Source: Streptomyces dangxiongensis
Lineage (GTDB): Bacteria; Actinomycetota; Actinomycetes; Streptomycetales; Streptomycetaceae
DNA length: 64,000 bases
Direction: 5' to 3'
Assembly (NCBI RefSeq): GCF_003675325.1
Contig: NZ_CP033073.1
Span: forward strand, 6,448,001-6,512,000
Under the pieces are notes generated by a model, which was not told the DNA's origin, did no database searches, and saw nothing but the letters and a program-made list of their open reading frames with translations. Below, one piece after another: positions 47,360-57,870 of this stretch. Position 1 is the stretch's first letter. Every line of letters begins with the position of its first letter. The translations under genes and the position numbers were made by a program.

Positions 47360-48715
47360 GTGGAACCCGACCTTTTCACCGCCGCGGCGGAAGAACGCCA
47401 GGAGAAGGACCCGGCAGGCAGCCCCCTGGCCGTGCGCATGCGCCCGCGCACGCTGGACGAGGTCGTGGGCCAGCAGCATCTGCTGAAACCCGGCTCGCCG
47501 CTGCGCCGGCTGGTCGGCGAGGGCTCCGGCGGCCCCGCCGGGCCGTCCTCGGTGGTCCTGTGGGGCCCGCCCGGCACCGGCAAGACGACCCTGGCCCACG
47601 TCGTGTCGAAGGCGACCGACAAACGGTTCGTGGAGCTGTCCGCGATCACCGCGGGCGTCAAGGAGGTCCGCGCGGTCATCGACGGCGCCCGCCGCGCCGT
47701 CGGCGGCTTCGGCAAGGAGACCGTCCTCTTCCTGGACGAGATCCACCGCTTCAGCAAGGCCCAGCAGGACTCCCTCCTGCCGGCCGTGGAGAACCGCTGG
47801 GTGACCCTGATCGCGGCCACGACGGAGAACCCGTACTTCTCGGTGATCTCGCCGCTGCTCTCCCGCTCCCTGCTGCTGACGCTGGAACCGCTCACCGACG
47901 ACGACGTGCGCGGGCTGCTCCGCCGGGCCCTCGCCGACGAGCGCGGCCTGAAGGACGCCGTCGGCCTGCCCGCGGACACCGAGGAGCACCTGCTGCGGAT
48001 CGCCGGCGGTGACGCCCGCCGCGCTCTGACCGCCCTGGAGGCCGCCGCCGGGGCCGCCCTGGCCCAGGGCGAGAGCGAGATCAGCCTGCGTACGCTGGAG
48101 CAGACCGTCGACCGCGCCGCGGTGAAGTACGACCGCGACGGCGACCAGCACTACGACGTCGCCAGCGCTCTCATCAAGTCCATCCGCGGCTCCGACGTCG
48201 ACGCGGCCCTGCACTACCTGGCCCGCATGATCGAGGCCGGCGAGGACCCCCGGTTCATCGCCCGCCGGCTGATGATCTCCGCCAGCGAGGACATCGGCCT
48301 CGCCGACCCGAACGCGCTGCCCATCGCCGTCGCCGCCGCCCAGGCCGTCGCCATGATCGGCTTCCCCGAGGCCGCGCTCACCCTCAGCCACGCCACGATC
48401 GCCCTGGCCCTCGCCCCCAAGTCCAACAGCGCGACCACCGCGATCGGCGCCGCGCGGGAGGACGTACGCAAGGGCCTGGCCGGCCCGGTCCCGCCCCACC
48501 TGCGCGACGGGCACTACAAGGGCGCCGCCGACCTCGGCCACGCGCAGGGCTATGTGTACCCGCACGACCTGCCCGAGGGCATCGCCCGGCAGCAGTACGC
48601 CCCGGACGCCCTCCGGGACCGCGCGTACTACACGCCGACCCGGCACGGCGCCGAGGCCCGGTACGCGGACGCGGTCGAGTGGACCCGCGAACACCTCGGT
48701 CGCAAGCGGTCCTGA
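47360..48715 (+). CDS. rarA: Replication-associated recombination ATPase MgsA/RarA
   Basis: 451 aa from GTG 47360. AAA+ clamp-loader-like: [13 protein letters not shown] with Walker A (69-77), [11 protein letters not shown]alker B, sensor [24 protein letters not shown] and a C-terminal tetramerisation domain ending in [18 protein letters not shown] (conserved Y/H/P cluster). Acts at stalled replication forks in complex with SSB. Confidence 0.95.
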   Translation: MEPDLFTAAAEERQEKDPAGSPLAVRMRPRTLDEVVGQQHLLKPGSPLRRLVGEGSGGPAGPSSVVLWGPPGTGKTTLAHVVSKATDKRFVELSAITAGVKEVRAVIDGARRAVGGFGKETVLFLDEIHRFSKAQQDSLLPAVENRWVTLIAATTENPYFSVISPLLSRSLLLTLEPLTDDDVRGLLRRALADERGLKDAVGLPADTEEHLLRIAGGDARRALTALEAAAGAALAQGESEISLRTLEQTVDRAAVKYDRDGDQHYDVASALIKSIRGSDVDAALHYLARMIEAGEDPRFIARRLMISASEDIGLADPNALPIAVAAAQAVAMIGFPEAALTLSHATIALALAPKSNSATTAIGAAREDVRKGLAGPVPPHLRDGHYKGAADLGHAQGYVYPHDLPEGIARQQYAPDALRDRAYYTPTRHGAEARYADAVEWTREHLGRKRS

Positions 48716-48724
48716 CCACCCTGT

Positions 48725-49018
48725 AGACTCCTCCGAAGTGCTGACTCCCGTGCCGTCAGAGCGGGAGAGCCAGCCGGAGATCCGGTCCCTCGCGGACCGG
48801 CTCCAGGAGCGTCGCGCACCGTCGAACGGTGTCGCGGGCAGCCCACCACCACCCGGAGTTCCGGGACGGTCGGTGGGCCACTCGCGTGCTGCACGTATGT
48901 GCCCAGACCAGGGAAGCGGCTGCCCGGCAGGTCCCCTGCGGACCCGACGGGTTCTCCCGGCTGCGGATGCGACCTCCCTAAACGCTGACAAGCCGGAATT
49001 TCACGAAAAGAGACACAA
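48725..49018 (+). promoter_or_regulatory. rpsD: Long structured leader of rpsD
   Basis: TAGACT (-10) at about 48724-48729 would give a ~280-nt leader. It contains several stable hairpins: CCGGTCC/GGACCGG (48782-48800), GCCCACC...GGTGGGC (48841-48878) with an internal CCCGGA/TCCGGG (48852-48865), and paired GGTCC/GGACC around 48930-48945. S4 is a known autoregulator in other bacteria, so this leader may be its RNA target; no known Rfam motif was confirmed. Confidence 0.5.
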
Positions 49019-49633
49019 GTGGCGAACCAGTCCCGCCCCAAGGTCAAGAAGTCGCGTGCCCTCGGCATCGCGCTGACCCCGAAGGCCGTCAAGTACTTCG
49101 AGGCCCGCCCCTACCCGCCGGGTGAGCACGGCCGCGGCCGCAAGCAGAACTCGGACTACAAGGTCCGTCTGCTGGAGAAGCAGCGTCTGCGCGCGCAGTA
49201 CGACGTGTCCGAGCGTCAGCTCGTCCGCGCCTACGAGCGTGCCTCCAAGGTCCAGGGCAAGACCGGTGAGGCCCTGATCATCGAGCTCGAGCGCCGTCTC
49301 GACGCGCTGGTCCTGCGTTCGGGCATCGCCCGCACGATCTACCAGGCCCGCCAGATGGTCGTCCACGGCCACATCCAGGTCAACGGCCAGAAGGTCGACA
49401 AGCCGTCCTTCCGTGTCCGCCCGGACGACGTCGTGCAGGTCCGCGACCGCTCCAAGGACAAGACGCTCTTCCAGGTCGCCCGTGAGGGTGGCTTCGCCCC
49501 CGACGGCGAGACCCCGCGCTACCTCCAGGTGAACCTCCGCGCCCTGGCCTTCCGCCTGGACCGCGAGCCGAACCGCAAGGAGATCCCGGTGATCTGCGAC
49601 GAGCAGCTCGTCGTCGAGTACTACGCCCGCTGA
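49019..49633 (+). CDS. rpsD: Ribosomal protein S4, zinc-independent form
   Basis: 204 aa from GTG 49019. S4 N-terminal domain without the four zinc cysteines (a C-minus paralogue type), then the S4 RNA-binding domain ([20 protein letters not shown] split as [13 protein letters not shown] / [16 protein letters not shown], about 94-120). Primary 16S binder, starts small-subunit assembly. Confidence 0.97.
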   Translation: MANQSRPKVKKSRALGIALTPKAVKYFEARPYPPGEHGRGRKQNSDYKVRLLEKQRLRAQYDVSERQLVRAYERASKVQGKTGEALIIELERRLDALVLRSGIARTIYQARQMVVHGHIQVNGQKVDKPSFRVRPDDVVQVRDRSKDKTLFQVAREGGFAPDGETPRYLQVNLRALAFRLDREPNRKEIPVICDEQLVVEYYAR

Positions 49634-49654
49634 CCCCGGTCTCGGCGTAAGCCC

Positions 49655-51895
49655 TCAGCCCGCCGTCTCCCCGCCCTTCCGGGTGGGCGAGGCGGCGGGT
49701 TCGCGTTTCCCGGCCTCCCCGCGCCTCCCGGCCTCCCCGCCGTCCGCGTCGCCGTCCCCGGGCACCGGCCCGCGCGGTCCCGGCAGCCCGTCCAGCGGCC
49801 GTGCCCCGCCGTGTCCCAGCGCCCGGGCCACCGCCGCCTCCCGGTCCAGACCGGCCCCCTGCCGCACGTGCGCCTCGTACCGCGCGTCACCGAGCGCCCG
49901 CCGTGCGGACGCCTCGCAGCTCTCGTGCGGGGCGTTGTAGTGCGCCGACCCGAACAGCGGCAGCCCCACCGACGGCCACAGCCGGCCCGCCGCGCCCTGG
50001 AGCACGGCGGCCTCGGCCGCGTCGCCCTCGGTCACCGTCACCAGCGCCAGCAGCTCGATCGCCAGGACACAGGCCAGCAGGTCGCGGAAGGCGTGCGCGT
50101 GGTCCAGACAGTCCGCCAGCAGCTCCCGCGCACCGCTGGTGTCCCCGCCGCGCCAGGCCGCGTACGCCAGTACGTACAGGGCGTACGAGCGAGCCCACCG
50201 CTCCCCGTGGTCCTCGCACACCCGGCGCACCTCCTCGCACAGGCGCACCGCGTCCGGCAGGTCCCCCTGGAACGCCCGGGTCATCGCCAGCTCCACCTGA
50301 CCCATCAGCACGTTGCTGTTCAGTTCGCCGATCTCCCGGTAGCGGGCCAGCGCCGACCGCAGGAGCGTCTCCGCGCGGGCCATGTCGTCCGTGACCAGCG
50401 CCAGACAGCCGGTGCGGTGCTCCGCGTACGCCAGCGCCGTCGGGTCGGCCGCCCGCTCCGCCTGGTCGCGGCAGGCCTGGAGGGCCCTCAATGCGGGCAC
50501 GGCGTCACCCTGGAGGACCGCCACGTAACCGAGCACCCACAGCGCCTTCAGCCGCGACCGCTCGTAGCCCGACTCCAGGTCCACGCTGCGCTCCAGCCAG
50601 CGCCGCCCCTCCGCGAGCCGCCCGCAGCCCACCCAGCAGAACCACAGCGAGCCCGCCAGGTACTGGCCGAGGTGCGCGTCCTCCGGGTCGGTCAGGGAGA
50701 CGTCCAACGCGGCCCGCAGATTGGGCAGCTCGGCGTCCACCCGCGCGGCGACCTCCCGCTGCCGGGGTGAGAACCAGTCCAGCTCGCACATCGTGGCGAG
50801 ACCGAGGTACCAGTCGCGGTGCCGCCGCCGCAGCCGCTCCGCGTCCCCGGTCGCCTCCAGCCAGTCGGCGCCGTAGGCCCGGACGGTGTCCAGCATCCCG
50901 TAGCGGGGGCCCGCCGGGGTCTCCTCGCGGGAGACGACCGACTGGGCGAGCAGCTCCGACAGCACGTCCAGGACGTCCTCGGCGGCCAGCCCGTCCCCGC
51001 TGCAGACGTACTCGGCCGCCTCCAGGTCGAAGGTCCGGGCGAACACCGACAGCCGTGCCCACAGCAGCCGCTCGGCGGGCGTGCACAGCTCGTGGCTCCA
51101 GCCGATCGCCGTGCGCAGCGTCCGGTGCCGGGGGAGCGCGTCCCGGCCGCCGCCGGTCAGCAGCCGGAACCGGTCGTCCAGACGCTGGAGCAGTTGCGCG
51201 GGGGAGAGCGCCCGCAGCCGTCCCGCCGCCAGCTCCAGCGCCAGCGGGATCCCGTCCAGCCGGCGGCACAGCTCCCGCACCTCCGCGCCGTCGGCCACCG
51301 TGAGGCCCTGCTCGCGCGCACGGTCCCGGAGCAGCTCCACCGCCTCGTCCTCGCCGAGCGGGGCCAGCGGGAACAGCCGCTCGCCCGCCAGGCCCAGCGG
51401 ACGCCGGCCCACGGCCAGCACCCCGAGCCGCGGCAGCTTCCGCAGCAGCTCCGCCACCAGCTCCGCGCAGGCCGGTGCCAGATGCTCGAACCCGTCCAGC
51501 ACCAGGAGCGTCCGCCGGCCGGCCAGGTGTTCCAGCAGCGTCTCGCGGGGCAGGCGGCTGGTCCGGTCGGTCAGGCCCAGCGCCTCCATGACCGCGTACT
51601 CCACGAACTGAGGATCGCGCACGGCCGCCAGGTCCACCCGCCCCCAGCCCGCGCCCCCCGGCGCGGCACCGGCCGCCGAGCGCGCCGCGACCCGCACGGC
51701 CAGCCGGGACTTGCCGACCCCGCCCGTGCCGGTCACGGTCACCAGCCGGGCCTGGCCGAGCGCCGCCGTCAGTTCGGCCAGCTCGGCCGAGCGCCCGACG
51801 AAGGCGGTGAGTTCGAGGGGCGGATCGCCGTCCGCCCAGGGGCCGGGGGCCTGAGGACCTCGCATGGGACACGGAGCGTACTGAAGTGTGTTCAT
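49655..51895 (-). CDS. AfsR/LuxR-type NB-ARC ATPase without DNA-binding domain
   Basis: About 746 aa from ATG 51895 (TTG 51904 is an alternative). NTPase with FVGRSAELAELTAALGQ, Walker A GTGGVGKS (56-63), Walker B TLLVLDGFEHL, GxPLALELAA (GIPLALELAAGRLRALSP), then a winged-helix-like and a long TPR-type helical repeat region (about 380-690). The end is a Gly/Asp/Arg-rich tail. Related STAND regulators usually carry an N-terminal SARP or C-terminal LuxR HTH; neither is seen, so this is a stand-alone sensor/scaffold ATPase. Confidence 0.87.
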   Translation of the reverse strand: MNTLQYAPCPMRGPQAPGPWADGDPPLELTAFVGRSAELAELTAALGQARLVTVTGTGGVGKSRLAVRVAARSAAGAAPGGAGWGRVDLAAVRDPQFVEYAVMEALGLTDRTSRLPRETLLEHLAGRRTLLVLDGFEHLAPACAELVAELLRKLPRLGVLAVGRRPLGLAGERLFPLAPLGEDEAVELLRDRAREQGLTVADGAEVRELCRRLDGIPLALELAAGRLRALSPAQLLQRLDDRFRLLTGGGRDALPRHRTLRTAIGWSHELCTPAERLLWARLSVFARTFDLEAAEYVCSGDGLAAEDVLDVLSELLAQSVVSREETPAGPRYGMLDTVRAYGADWLEATGDAERLRRRHRDWYLGLATMCELDWFSPRQREVAARVDAELPNLRAALDVSLTDPEDAHLGQYLAGSLWFCWVGCGRLAEGRRWLERSVDLESGYERSRLKALWVLGYVAVLQGDAVPALRALQACRDQAERAADPTALAYAEHRTGCLALVTDDMARAETLLRSALARYREIGELNSNVLMGQVELAMTRAFQGDLPDAVRLCEEVRRVCEDHGERWARSYALYVLAYAAWRGGDTSGARELLADCLDHAHAFRDLLACVLAIELLALVTVTEGDAAEAAVLQGAAGRLWPSVGLPLFGSAHYNAPHESCEASARRALGDARYEAHVRQGAGLDREAAVARALGHGGARPLDGLPGPRGPVPGDGDADGGEAGRRGEAGKREPAASPTRKGGETAG
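49659..49699. terminator. Imperfect bidirectional terminator after rpsD
   Basis: CCCGCCG (49659-49665) and CGGCGGG (49693-49699) flank a further imperfect CTC/GAG stem; lies inside the 3' end of the convergent NTPase gene. Confidence 0.45.
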
Positions 51896-51969
51896 TCCGT
51901 ACAACCGCTTCCCGCGACTCCGCCCGTGGCGCCCGCCGAATGCGGTGCGGAGCCCCGGCCCCGGCGCGA

Positions 51970-51975
51970 TAGGCT
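51970..51975 (+). promoter_or_regulatory. -10 box of the DUF948-alaS operon
   Basis: TAGGCT in CGATAGGCTCGGGG, ~65 nt before the DUF948 start; followed by a T-rich stretch. Confidence 0.5.
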
Positions 51976-52038
51976 CGGGGCACTGCTTTTTTCATGGTTC
52001 CGATGTTCAGAGCACGTTTCAGGGAGCGGGTGCGCACA

Positions 52039-52485
52039 GTGTCCGGTGGAGAGGTGGCCGGGATTCTGGTGGCCGTCTTCTGGGCGATCCTGGTCTCCTT
52101 CCTCGCCGTCGCACTGGCGAGGCTGGCCCAGACGCTCAGGGCGACCACCAAGCTCGTCGCGGACGTGACCGACCAGGCGGTCCCGCTGCTCGCCGACGCC
52201 TCCCAGGCGGTGCGCTCCGCGCAGACGCAGATCGACCGGGTCGACGCGATCGCCTCGGACGTCCAGGAAGTCACGTCCAACGCCTCCGCACTGTCCACCA
52301 CCGTCGCCTCCACGTTCGGCGGCCCGCTGGTCAAGGTCGCGGCCTTCGGCTACGGCGTCCGCCGGGCGCTGGGCGGCCGCAAGGAGGACGCGCCCGCCGG
52401 GCCGACCCGGCGGACCGTCATCGTGGGCCGGACGGTGCCGGCCGCGCGGCGGGGCAGGCGGAACCGCGGAAACGCCGAAAAGTAG
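52039..52485 (+). CDS. DUF948 membrane protein
   Basis: 148 aa from GTG 52039 with GGGAGCGGG upstream. N-terminal helix (GGEVAGILVAVFWAILVSFL, about 3-22), then a coiled coil in which Val/Ala/Asp heptads (LRATTKLVADVTDQAVPLL) continue to about residue 95, and a basic tail. Typical methyl-accepting-like DUF948 found just upstream of alaS in actinobacteria; probably an envelope-associated scaffold. Confidence 0.88.
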   Translation: MSGGEVAGILVAVFWAILVSFLAVALARLAQTLRATTKLVADVTDQAVPLLADASQAVRSAQTQIDRVDAIASDVQEVTSNASALSTTVASTFGGPLVKVAAFGYGVRRALGGRKEDAPAGPTRRTVIVGRTVPAARRGRRNRGNAEK

Positions 52486-52498
52486 GAGAGCCGGTCAG

Positions 52499-52846
52499 AT
52501 GTTCCGCCGTACGTTCTGGTTCACCACGGGTGCCGCCGCCGGTGTGTGGGCCACCACCAAGGTCAACCGCAAGCTCAAGCAGCTCACCCCGGAGAGCCTG
52601 GCCGCCACCGCGGCGAACAAGGCCCTGGAGACCGGTCAGCGGCTGAAGGACCGCGCGGTCGGTTTCGCGCTCGACGTCCGCGACAACATGGCGCGGCGCG
52701 AGGCCGAACTGGGCGAGGCGCTGGGTATCGACGCGCCCCCCGGACCGGCCGCCCCCCGGCGGTACGCCGCCATCGAGAACGACCGCAGCAACCCGAAGTA
52801 CATCGAGAACCCGACGTACACGCACAACCGGAATGAGGACTACTGA
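52499..52846 (+). CDS. Small conserved protein before alaS (DUF6167-like)
   Basis: 115 aa from ATG 52499 with AGGAGAG upstream. N-terminal [18 protein letters not shown] (membrane-proximal), a helical middle ([20 protein letters not shown]) and a polar C-terminus ending THNRNEDY. Its stop codon overlaps the alaS ATG, so the product may be stoichiometrically coupled to AlaS. Function unknown. Confidence 0.85.
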   Translation: MFRRTFWFTTGAAAGVWATTKVNRKLKQLTPESLAATAANKALETGQRLKDRAVGFALDVRDNMARREAELGEALGIDAPPGPAAPRRYAAIENDRSNPKYIENPTYTHNRNEDY

Positions 52847-55518
52847 TGGAGTCGGCCGAGATTCGCCGCCGCTGGCTGAGCTTCTTCGAGGAGCGCGGGC
52901 ACACCGTCGTCCCTTCGGCGTCGCTCATCGCGGACGACCCGACTCTGCTCCTCGTCCCCGCCGGCATGGTCCCCTTCAAGCCCTACTTCCTGGGCGAGGT
53001 CAAGCCCCCGTTCAGCCGCGCGACCAGCGTGCAGAAGTGCGTGCGCACGCCGGACATCGAAGAGGTCGGCAAGACCACGCGCCACGGCACGTTCTTCCAG
53101 ATGTGCGGAAACTTCTCCTTCGGCGACTACTTCAAGGAAGGCGCCATCGAACTCGCCTGGGAGCTGCTCACCGGCCCCCAGGACAAGGGCGGTTACGGCC
53201 TCGACCCCGAGCGTCTGTGGATCACCGTCTACCAGGAGGACGACGAGGCCGAGCGGATCTGGCACGAGGTCGTCGGCGTGCCCAAGGAGCGCATCCAGCG
53301 CCTGGGCATGAAGGACAACTACTGGTCCATGGGCGTCCCCGGCCCCTGCGGCCCCTGTTCCGAGATCAACTACGACCGCGGCCCCGAGTTCGGCGCCGAG
53401 GGCGGCCCCGCCGTCAACGACGAGCGGTACGTGGAGATCTGGAACCTCGTCTTCATGCAGTACGAGCGGGGCGAGGGCATCGGCAAGGACAACTTCGAGA
53501 TCCTCGGGGACCTGCCGAGCAAGAACATCGACACGGGCCTCGGCCTGGAGCGGCTCGCCATGATCCTCCAGGGCGTGCGCAACATGTACGAGATCGACAC
53601 GTCGATGGCCGTCATCGAGAAGGCCACCGAGCTGACCGGTGTCCGCTACGGCGACGCCCAGGCCTCCGACGTCTCCCTCCGTGTCGTCACCGACCACATG
53701 CGCACCGCCACCATGCTCATCGGCGACGGCGTCACACCGGGCAACGAGGGCCGCGGTTACGTGCTGCGCCGCATCATGCGCCGCGCCATCCGCAACATGC
53801 GCCTGCTCGGCGCCACCGGCCCGGTCGTCCACGACCTGATCGACGTCGTGATCGCCATGATGGGCCAGCAGTACCCCGAGCTGGTCACCGACCGCGAGCG
53901 CATCGAGAAGGTCGCCGTCGCCGAGGAGAACGCCTTCCTCAAGACGCTGAAGGCCGGCACCAACATCCTCGACACCGCCGTCACCGAGACCCGGCGGTCC
54001 GGCGGCACGGTCCTCTCCGGCGACAAGGCCTTCCTGCTCCACGACACCTGGGGCTTCCCCATCGACCTCACCCTGGAGATGGCCGCCGAGCAGGGCCTCT
54101 CCGTGGACGAGGACGGCTTCCGCCGCCTGATGAAGGAGCAGCGGGAGCGCGCCAAGGCCGACGCCCAGGCCAAGAAGACCGGCCACGCCGACATGGGCGC
54201 CTACCGCGAGATCGCCGACTCCGCCGGCGCCACCGACTTCACCGGCTACACCGACACCGAGAGCGAGACCACGATCGTGGGCCTCCTCGTCGACGGCGTC
54301 TCCTCACCGGCCGCCACCGAGGGCGACGAGGTCGAGGTCGTCCTGGACCGCACCCCCTTCTACGCCGAGGGCGGCGGTCAGATCGGTGACACCGGCCGCA
54401 TCAGGGTGGACTCCGGTGCCGTGATCGAGGTCCGCGACTGCCAGAAGCCGGTCCCGGGCGTGTACGTCCACAAGGGTGTCGTCCAGGTCGGCGAGGTCAC
54501 CGTCGGCGCCAGGGCCCACGCCTCGATCGACTCGCGCCGCCGCAAGGCCATCGCCCGCGCCCACTCGGCCACCCACCTGACCCACCAGGCCCTGCGGGAC
54601 GCCCTCGGCCCGACGGCCGCCCAGGCCGGTTCCGAGAACCAGCCCGGCCGTTTCCGCTTCGACTTCGGCTCCCCCTCCGCCGTCCCGACGGCCGTGATGA
54701 CCGACGTCGAGCAGAAGATCAACGAGGTCCTCGCCCGCGACCTCGACGTGCACGCCGAGGTCATGGGCATCGACGAGGCCAAGAAGCAGGGCGCCATCGC
54801 CGAGTTCGGCGAGAAGTACGGCGAGCGGGTCCGCGTGGTGACCATCGGCGACTTCTCCAAGGAGCTGTGCGGCGGCACGCACGTGCACAACACCGCCCAG
54901 CTTGGCCTGGTGAAGCTGCTCGGTGAGTCCTCCATCGGCTCGGGCGTCCGCCGTATCGAGGCCCTCGTCGGTGTGGACGCCTACCACTTCCTCGCCCGCG
55001 AGCACACGGTCGTCGCCCAGCTCCAGGAGCTGGTCAAGGGCCGCCCGGAGGAGCTGCCGGAGAAGGTCTCCGCCATGCTCGGCAAGCTCAAGGACGCCGA
55101 GAAGGAGATCGAGCGGTTCCGCGCCGAGAAGGTGCTCCAGGCCGCCGCCGGTCTCGCCGAGTCCGCCACGGACGTGCGCGGTGTGGCCGTCGTCACCGGG
55201 CAGGTCCCGGACGGCACCACCCCGGACGACCTGCGCAGGCTGGTCCTGGACGTGCGCGGCCGGATCCAGGGCGGCCGGGCCGCCGTGGTCGCCCTGTTCA
55301 CCGTGAACAACGGCAAGCCGCTGACGGTCATCGCCACCAACGACGCCGCCCGCGAGCGCGGTCTGAAGGCCGGCGACCTGGTCCGGACCGCTGCCAAGAC
55401 TCTCGGCGGCGGCGGTGGCGGCAAGCCGGACGTCGCCCAGGGCGGCGGTCAGAACCCGGCCGCCGTCGGTGAGGCCGTCGAGGCCGTCGAGCGGCTCGTC
55501 GCCGAGACCGCCAAGTAG
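52846..55518 (+). CDS. alaS: Alanyl-tRNA synthetase
   Basis: 890 aa; ATG 52846 lies in the overlap TGATG. Class II catalytic domain ([22 protein letters not shown] split as [13 protein letters not shown] / [16 protein letters not shown]), an editing domain with HSATH (H573, H577) and CGGTH (C675, H679), and the C-Ala domain ([17 protein letters not shown]). Zinc and editing residues complete. Confidence 0.98.
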   Translation: MESAEIRRRWLSFFEERGHTVVPSASLIADDPTLLLVPAGMVPFKPYFLGEVKPPFSRATSVQKCVRTPDIEEVGKTTRHGTFFQMCGNFSFGDYFKEGAIELAWELLTGPQDKGGYGLDPERLWITVYQEDDEAERIWHEVVGVPKERIQRLGMKDNYWSMGVPGPCGPCSEINYDRGPEFGAEGGPAVNDERYVEIWNLVFMQYERGEGIGKDNFEILGDLPSKNIDTGLGLERLAMILQGVRNMYEIDTSMAVIEKATELTGVRYGDAQASDVSLRVVTDHMRTATMLIGDGVTPGNEGRGYVLRRIMRRAIRNMRLLGATGPVVHDLIDVVIAMMGQQYPELVTDRERIEKVAVAEENAFLKTLKAGTNILDTAVTETRRSGGTVLSGDKAFLLHDTWGFPIDLTLEMAAEQGLSVDEDGFRRLMKEQRERAKADAQAKKTGHADMGAYREIADSAGATDFTGYTDTESETTIVGLLVDGVSSPAATEGDEVEVVLDRTPFYAEGGGQIGDTGRIRVDSGAVIEVRDCQKPVPGVYVHKGVVQVGEVTVGARAHASIDSRRRKAIARAHSATHLTHQALRDALGPTAAQAGSENQPGRFRFDFGSPSAVPTAVMTDVEQKINEVLARDLDVHAEVMGIDEAKKQGAIAEFGEKYGERVRVVTIGDFSKELCGGTHVHNTAQLGLVKLLGESSIGSGVRRIEALVGVDAYHFLAREHTVVAQLQELVKGRPEELPEKVSAMLGKLKDAEKEIERFRAEKVLQAAAGLAESATDVRGVAVVTGQVPDGTTPDDLRRLVLDVRGRIQGGRAAVVALFTVNNGKPLTVIATNDAARERGLKAGDLVRTAAKTLGGGGGGKPDVAQGGGQNPAAVGEAVEAVERLVAETAK

Positions 55519-55533
55519 GGGACGGCCATCACG

Positions 55534-55998
55534 ATGCGCAGAGGACGCCGGCTCGCGATCGACGTCGGGGATGCCCGGATCGGGGTCGCCTCGTGCGATC
55601 CCGACGGGATCCTCGCCACCCCGGTGGAGACCGTCCCCGGCCGGGACGTCCCCGCCGCCCACCGCCGGTTGCGGCAACTGGTGGAGGAGTACGAACCGAT
55701 CGAGGTCGTCGTCGGTCTCCCTCGCTCCCTCAAGGGGGGCGAGGGCCCGGCCGCGGTCAAGGTGCGCGCCTTCGCCCAGGAGTTGGCCGGCGGCATCAGG
55801 CCGGTGCCGGTGCGCCTGGTGGATGAGCGGATGACGACCGTGACGGCCAGTCAGGGGCTGCGCGCCTCCGGCGTGAGGTCGAAGAAGGGCCGCGCGGTCA
55901 TCGACCAGGCGGCCGCGGTCATCATTTTGCAGCAGGCCCTGGAATCCGAACGGGTGTCAGGCAAGGCACCCGGCGAAGGCGTCGAAGTGGTCATCTGA
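55534..55998 (+). CDS. ruvX: Putative pre-16S rRNA nuclease / Holliday resolvase-like YqgF
   Basis: 154 aa from ATG 55534. RNase H-like fold: LAIDVGDARIGVASCD (first Asp), VVVGLPRSLKGGEG, RLVDERMTTVTA (Glu/Arg) and DQAAAVIILQ (last Asp). 15 nt after alaS, likely cotranscribed with mltG and aroE. Confidence 0.94.
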   Translation: MRRGRRLAIDVGDARIGVASCDPDGILATPVETVPGRDVPAAHRRLRQLVEEYEPIEVVVGLPRSLKGGEGPAAVKVRAFAQELAGGIRPVPVRLVDERMTTVTASQGLRASGVRSKKGRAVIDQAAAVIILQQALESERVSGKAPGEGVEVVI

Positions 55999-56004
55999 TC
56001 GCGA

Positions 56005-56051
56005 TACGGTAACGTTCCGCGCGATGCACCGGTGTTCGAACAGCCGGTGCA
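56005..56051. promoter_or_regulatory. Near-palindrome downstream of a -10-like box before mltG
   Basis: TACGGT (56005-56010) is followed by TGCACCGG-TGTTCGAACA-G-CCGGTGCA (56025-56051). Apart from one extra G the whole 27 nt reads the same on both strands; the inner TGTTCGAACA is itself palindromic. Operator or leader hairpin. Confidence 0.5.
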
Positions 56052-56120
56052 CAGCAAGAGGCGGAGCGGACACCGGCCCACCGGCCGCGTGACCGCCGGC
56101 CTCGCGGCTCTAGGGGATCG

Positions 56121-57779
56121 ATGACTGAGTATGGCCGGGGCCCGGGCTCCGAACCGTGGCATCCGCAGGACCCGTTGTACGGGGACGGCGGATGGGAGGG
56201 ACAGCAGGCCCAGCAGGGTCAGCAGTCCCCCTACGGCGGCCGGCCGCAGCACCATCCGCAGGAGCCGCAGTACGGCGACTGGAGCCAGGAGCAGCAGCAG
56301 CCCGGTCACGACGCACAGCAGCAGCCGTACGGCCAGGGACAGGGCGAGCCCGGCTACGACGAGGAGTTCGCCGGGCACGCCCCGCACCCGCTCCACCAGG
56401 GCGGATGGGACGCCACCGGCACCCACGGCCACGTACCGTACGCCGCCGACCCGGGCGACCCGTACGGCCAGCAGCCCGTGGCGTACGGCGGGGAGCAGCC
56501 CGACTTCTACGGCACGGACGAGGCCTATCCGCCGCCGGTGCCGCCCGGCCGCCGACGCCCCGAGCCGGACCCGGAGCCGGAGGCGCCGGCCGAGGAGGAG
56601 CACGCGGTCCTCGCGGGCGGTGGCGGCGCGGACGACGACGAGGAACACGAGCTGCGGACCCGGCGCGAGCGGCGCGGCAAGAAACCCGTCAAGAGCAAGA
56701 AGGGCCGCACCGGCTGCGCCTGCATGGTGGTCGTCCTGGTCTTCGGCGGCGGCCTCGGCGGGGTCGGCTATTTCGGCTACAAGTTCTACCAGAACCGTTT
56801 CGGCGCGGCCCCCGACTACGCGGGCAGTGGGAACGGCCACCAGATCACGGTCGAGATCCCCAAGAACGCCGGCGGCTGGGAGATCGGCCAGAAGCTGCAC
56901 GAGGCGGACGTCGTCGAGAGTGCCGCCGCGTTCGTCTCCGCCCTCCAGGCCAACCCCCGGGGCAAGTCCATCCAGGACGGTGTCTACACCCTGGAGAAGC
57001 AGATGTCCGCCGCGAGCGCGGTGGAACTGATGCTCAGCCCGAAGAGCCGCAGCAACCTGATCATCGCCGAGGGACTGCGCAACACGGCCGTCTACACCCT
57101 GGTCGACAAGCGCCTCGGAGTGGCGGCCGGCACCACGGCACGGGTCGCGAAGAAGGAGTACAAGCGACTCGGGCTGCCCGCCTGGGCGCTGAACCACCCG
57201 TATCTGAAGGACCCGCTGGAAGGCTTCCTCTTCCCCTCCAGCTACGCCGTCGTCAAGGGCCAGAAACCCGAGGCCGTCCTGAAGAAGATGGTGTCCCAGG
57301 CCGCCGCCAAGTACCAGGAGCTGGGCGTGGAGAGCCGGGCCAGGTCGCTCGGCCTCGACAGCCCGTGGCAACTGCTCACCGTGGCGAGCCTGGCGCAGGC
57401 CGAGGGCACGAGCCACGACGACTTCCGCAAGATGGCCGAGGTCGTCTACAACCGCCTCGAACCGGACAACCCGCAGACGTACGGCCGGCTGGAGTTCGAC
57501 TCCACCTACAACTACGTGAAGAACCAGTCGAAGATCGACCTCAGCATCGCCGAGCTGCGCAAGTACGACAACCCCTACAACACGTACTTCTCCAAGGGCC
57601 TGCCGCCGGGACCCATCGACAACCCCGGCGAGGAAGCGGTCAGGGGAGCGCTCGATCCGACACACGACGGCTGGTACTACTTCATCTCGATGGACGGCAA
57701 GACCAGCAAATTCACCAAGACGCTCGAGGACCACGAGAAACTCGTCAACGAGTGGAACGCGTCGAGAAAGAAGAACTGA
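56121..57779 (+). CDS. mltG: Endolytic murein transglycosylase MltG
   Basis: 552 aa from ATG 56121. A ~185-residue Gln/Gly/Pro/Tyr-rich disordered cytoplasmic N-terminus, a basic patch, one membrane helix (199-221), then the YceG/MltG domain: LysM-like start HQITVEIPKNAGGWEIGQKL, and catalytic Glu 428 in LAQAEGTSHDDFRKMAEVVYNRL (ordinarily VEKE in other bacteria), followed by YNTYFSKGLPPGPIDNPG. Cleaves nascent glycan strands and sets their length. Precedes aroE in actinobacteria. Confidence 0.95.
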   Translation: MTEYGRGPGSEPWHPQDPLYGDGGWEGQQAQQGQQSPYGGRPQHHPQEPQYGDWSQEQQQPGHDAQQQPYGQGQGEPGYDEEFAGHAPHPLHQGGWDATGTHGHVPYAADPGDPYGQQPVAYGGEQPDFYGTDEAYPPPVPPGRRRPEPDPEPEAPAEEEHAVLAGGGGADDDEEHELRTRRERRGKKPVKSKKGRTGCACMVVVLVFGGGLGGVGYFGYKFYQNRFGAAPDYAGSGNGHQITVEIPKNAGGWEIGQKLHEADVVESAAAFVSALQANPRGKSIQDGVYTLEKQMSAASAVELMLSPKSRSNLIIAEGLRNTAVYTLVDKRLGVAAGTTARVAKKEYKRLGLPAWALNHPYLKDPLEGFLFPSSYAVVKGQKPEAVLKKMVSQAAAKYQELGVESRARSLGLDSPWQLLTVASLAQAEGTSHDDFRKMAEVVYNRLEPDNPQTYGRLEFDSTYNYVKNQSKIDLSIAELRKYDNPYNTYFSKGLPPGPIDNPGEEAVRGALDPTHDGWYYFISMDGKTSKFTKTLEDHEKLVNEWNASRKKN

Positions 57780-57870
57780 CGGCGGGACGGATCTCCGGGC
57801 GCACGCGACGAAGAACGCGGCCCGGGCGCGGGGGCACACCCGCATCCGCGAGGCTCAAGGACAGGTTTCC

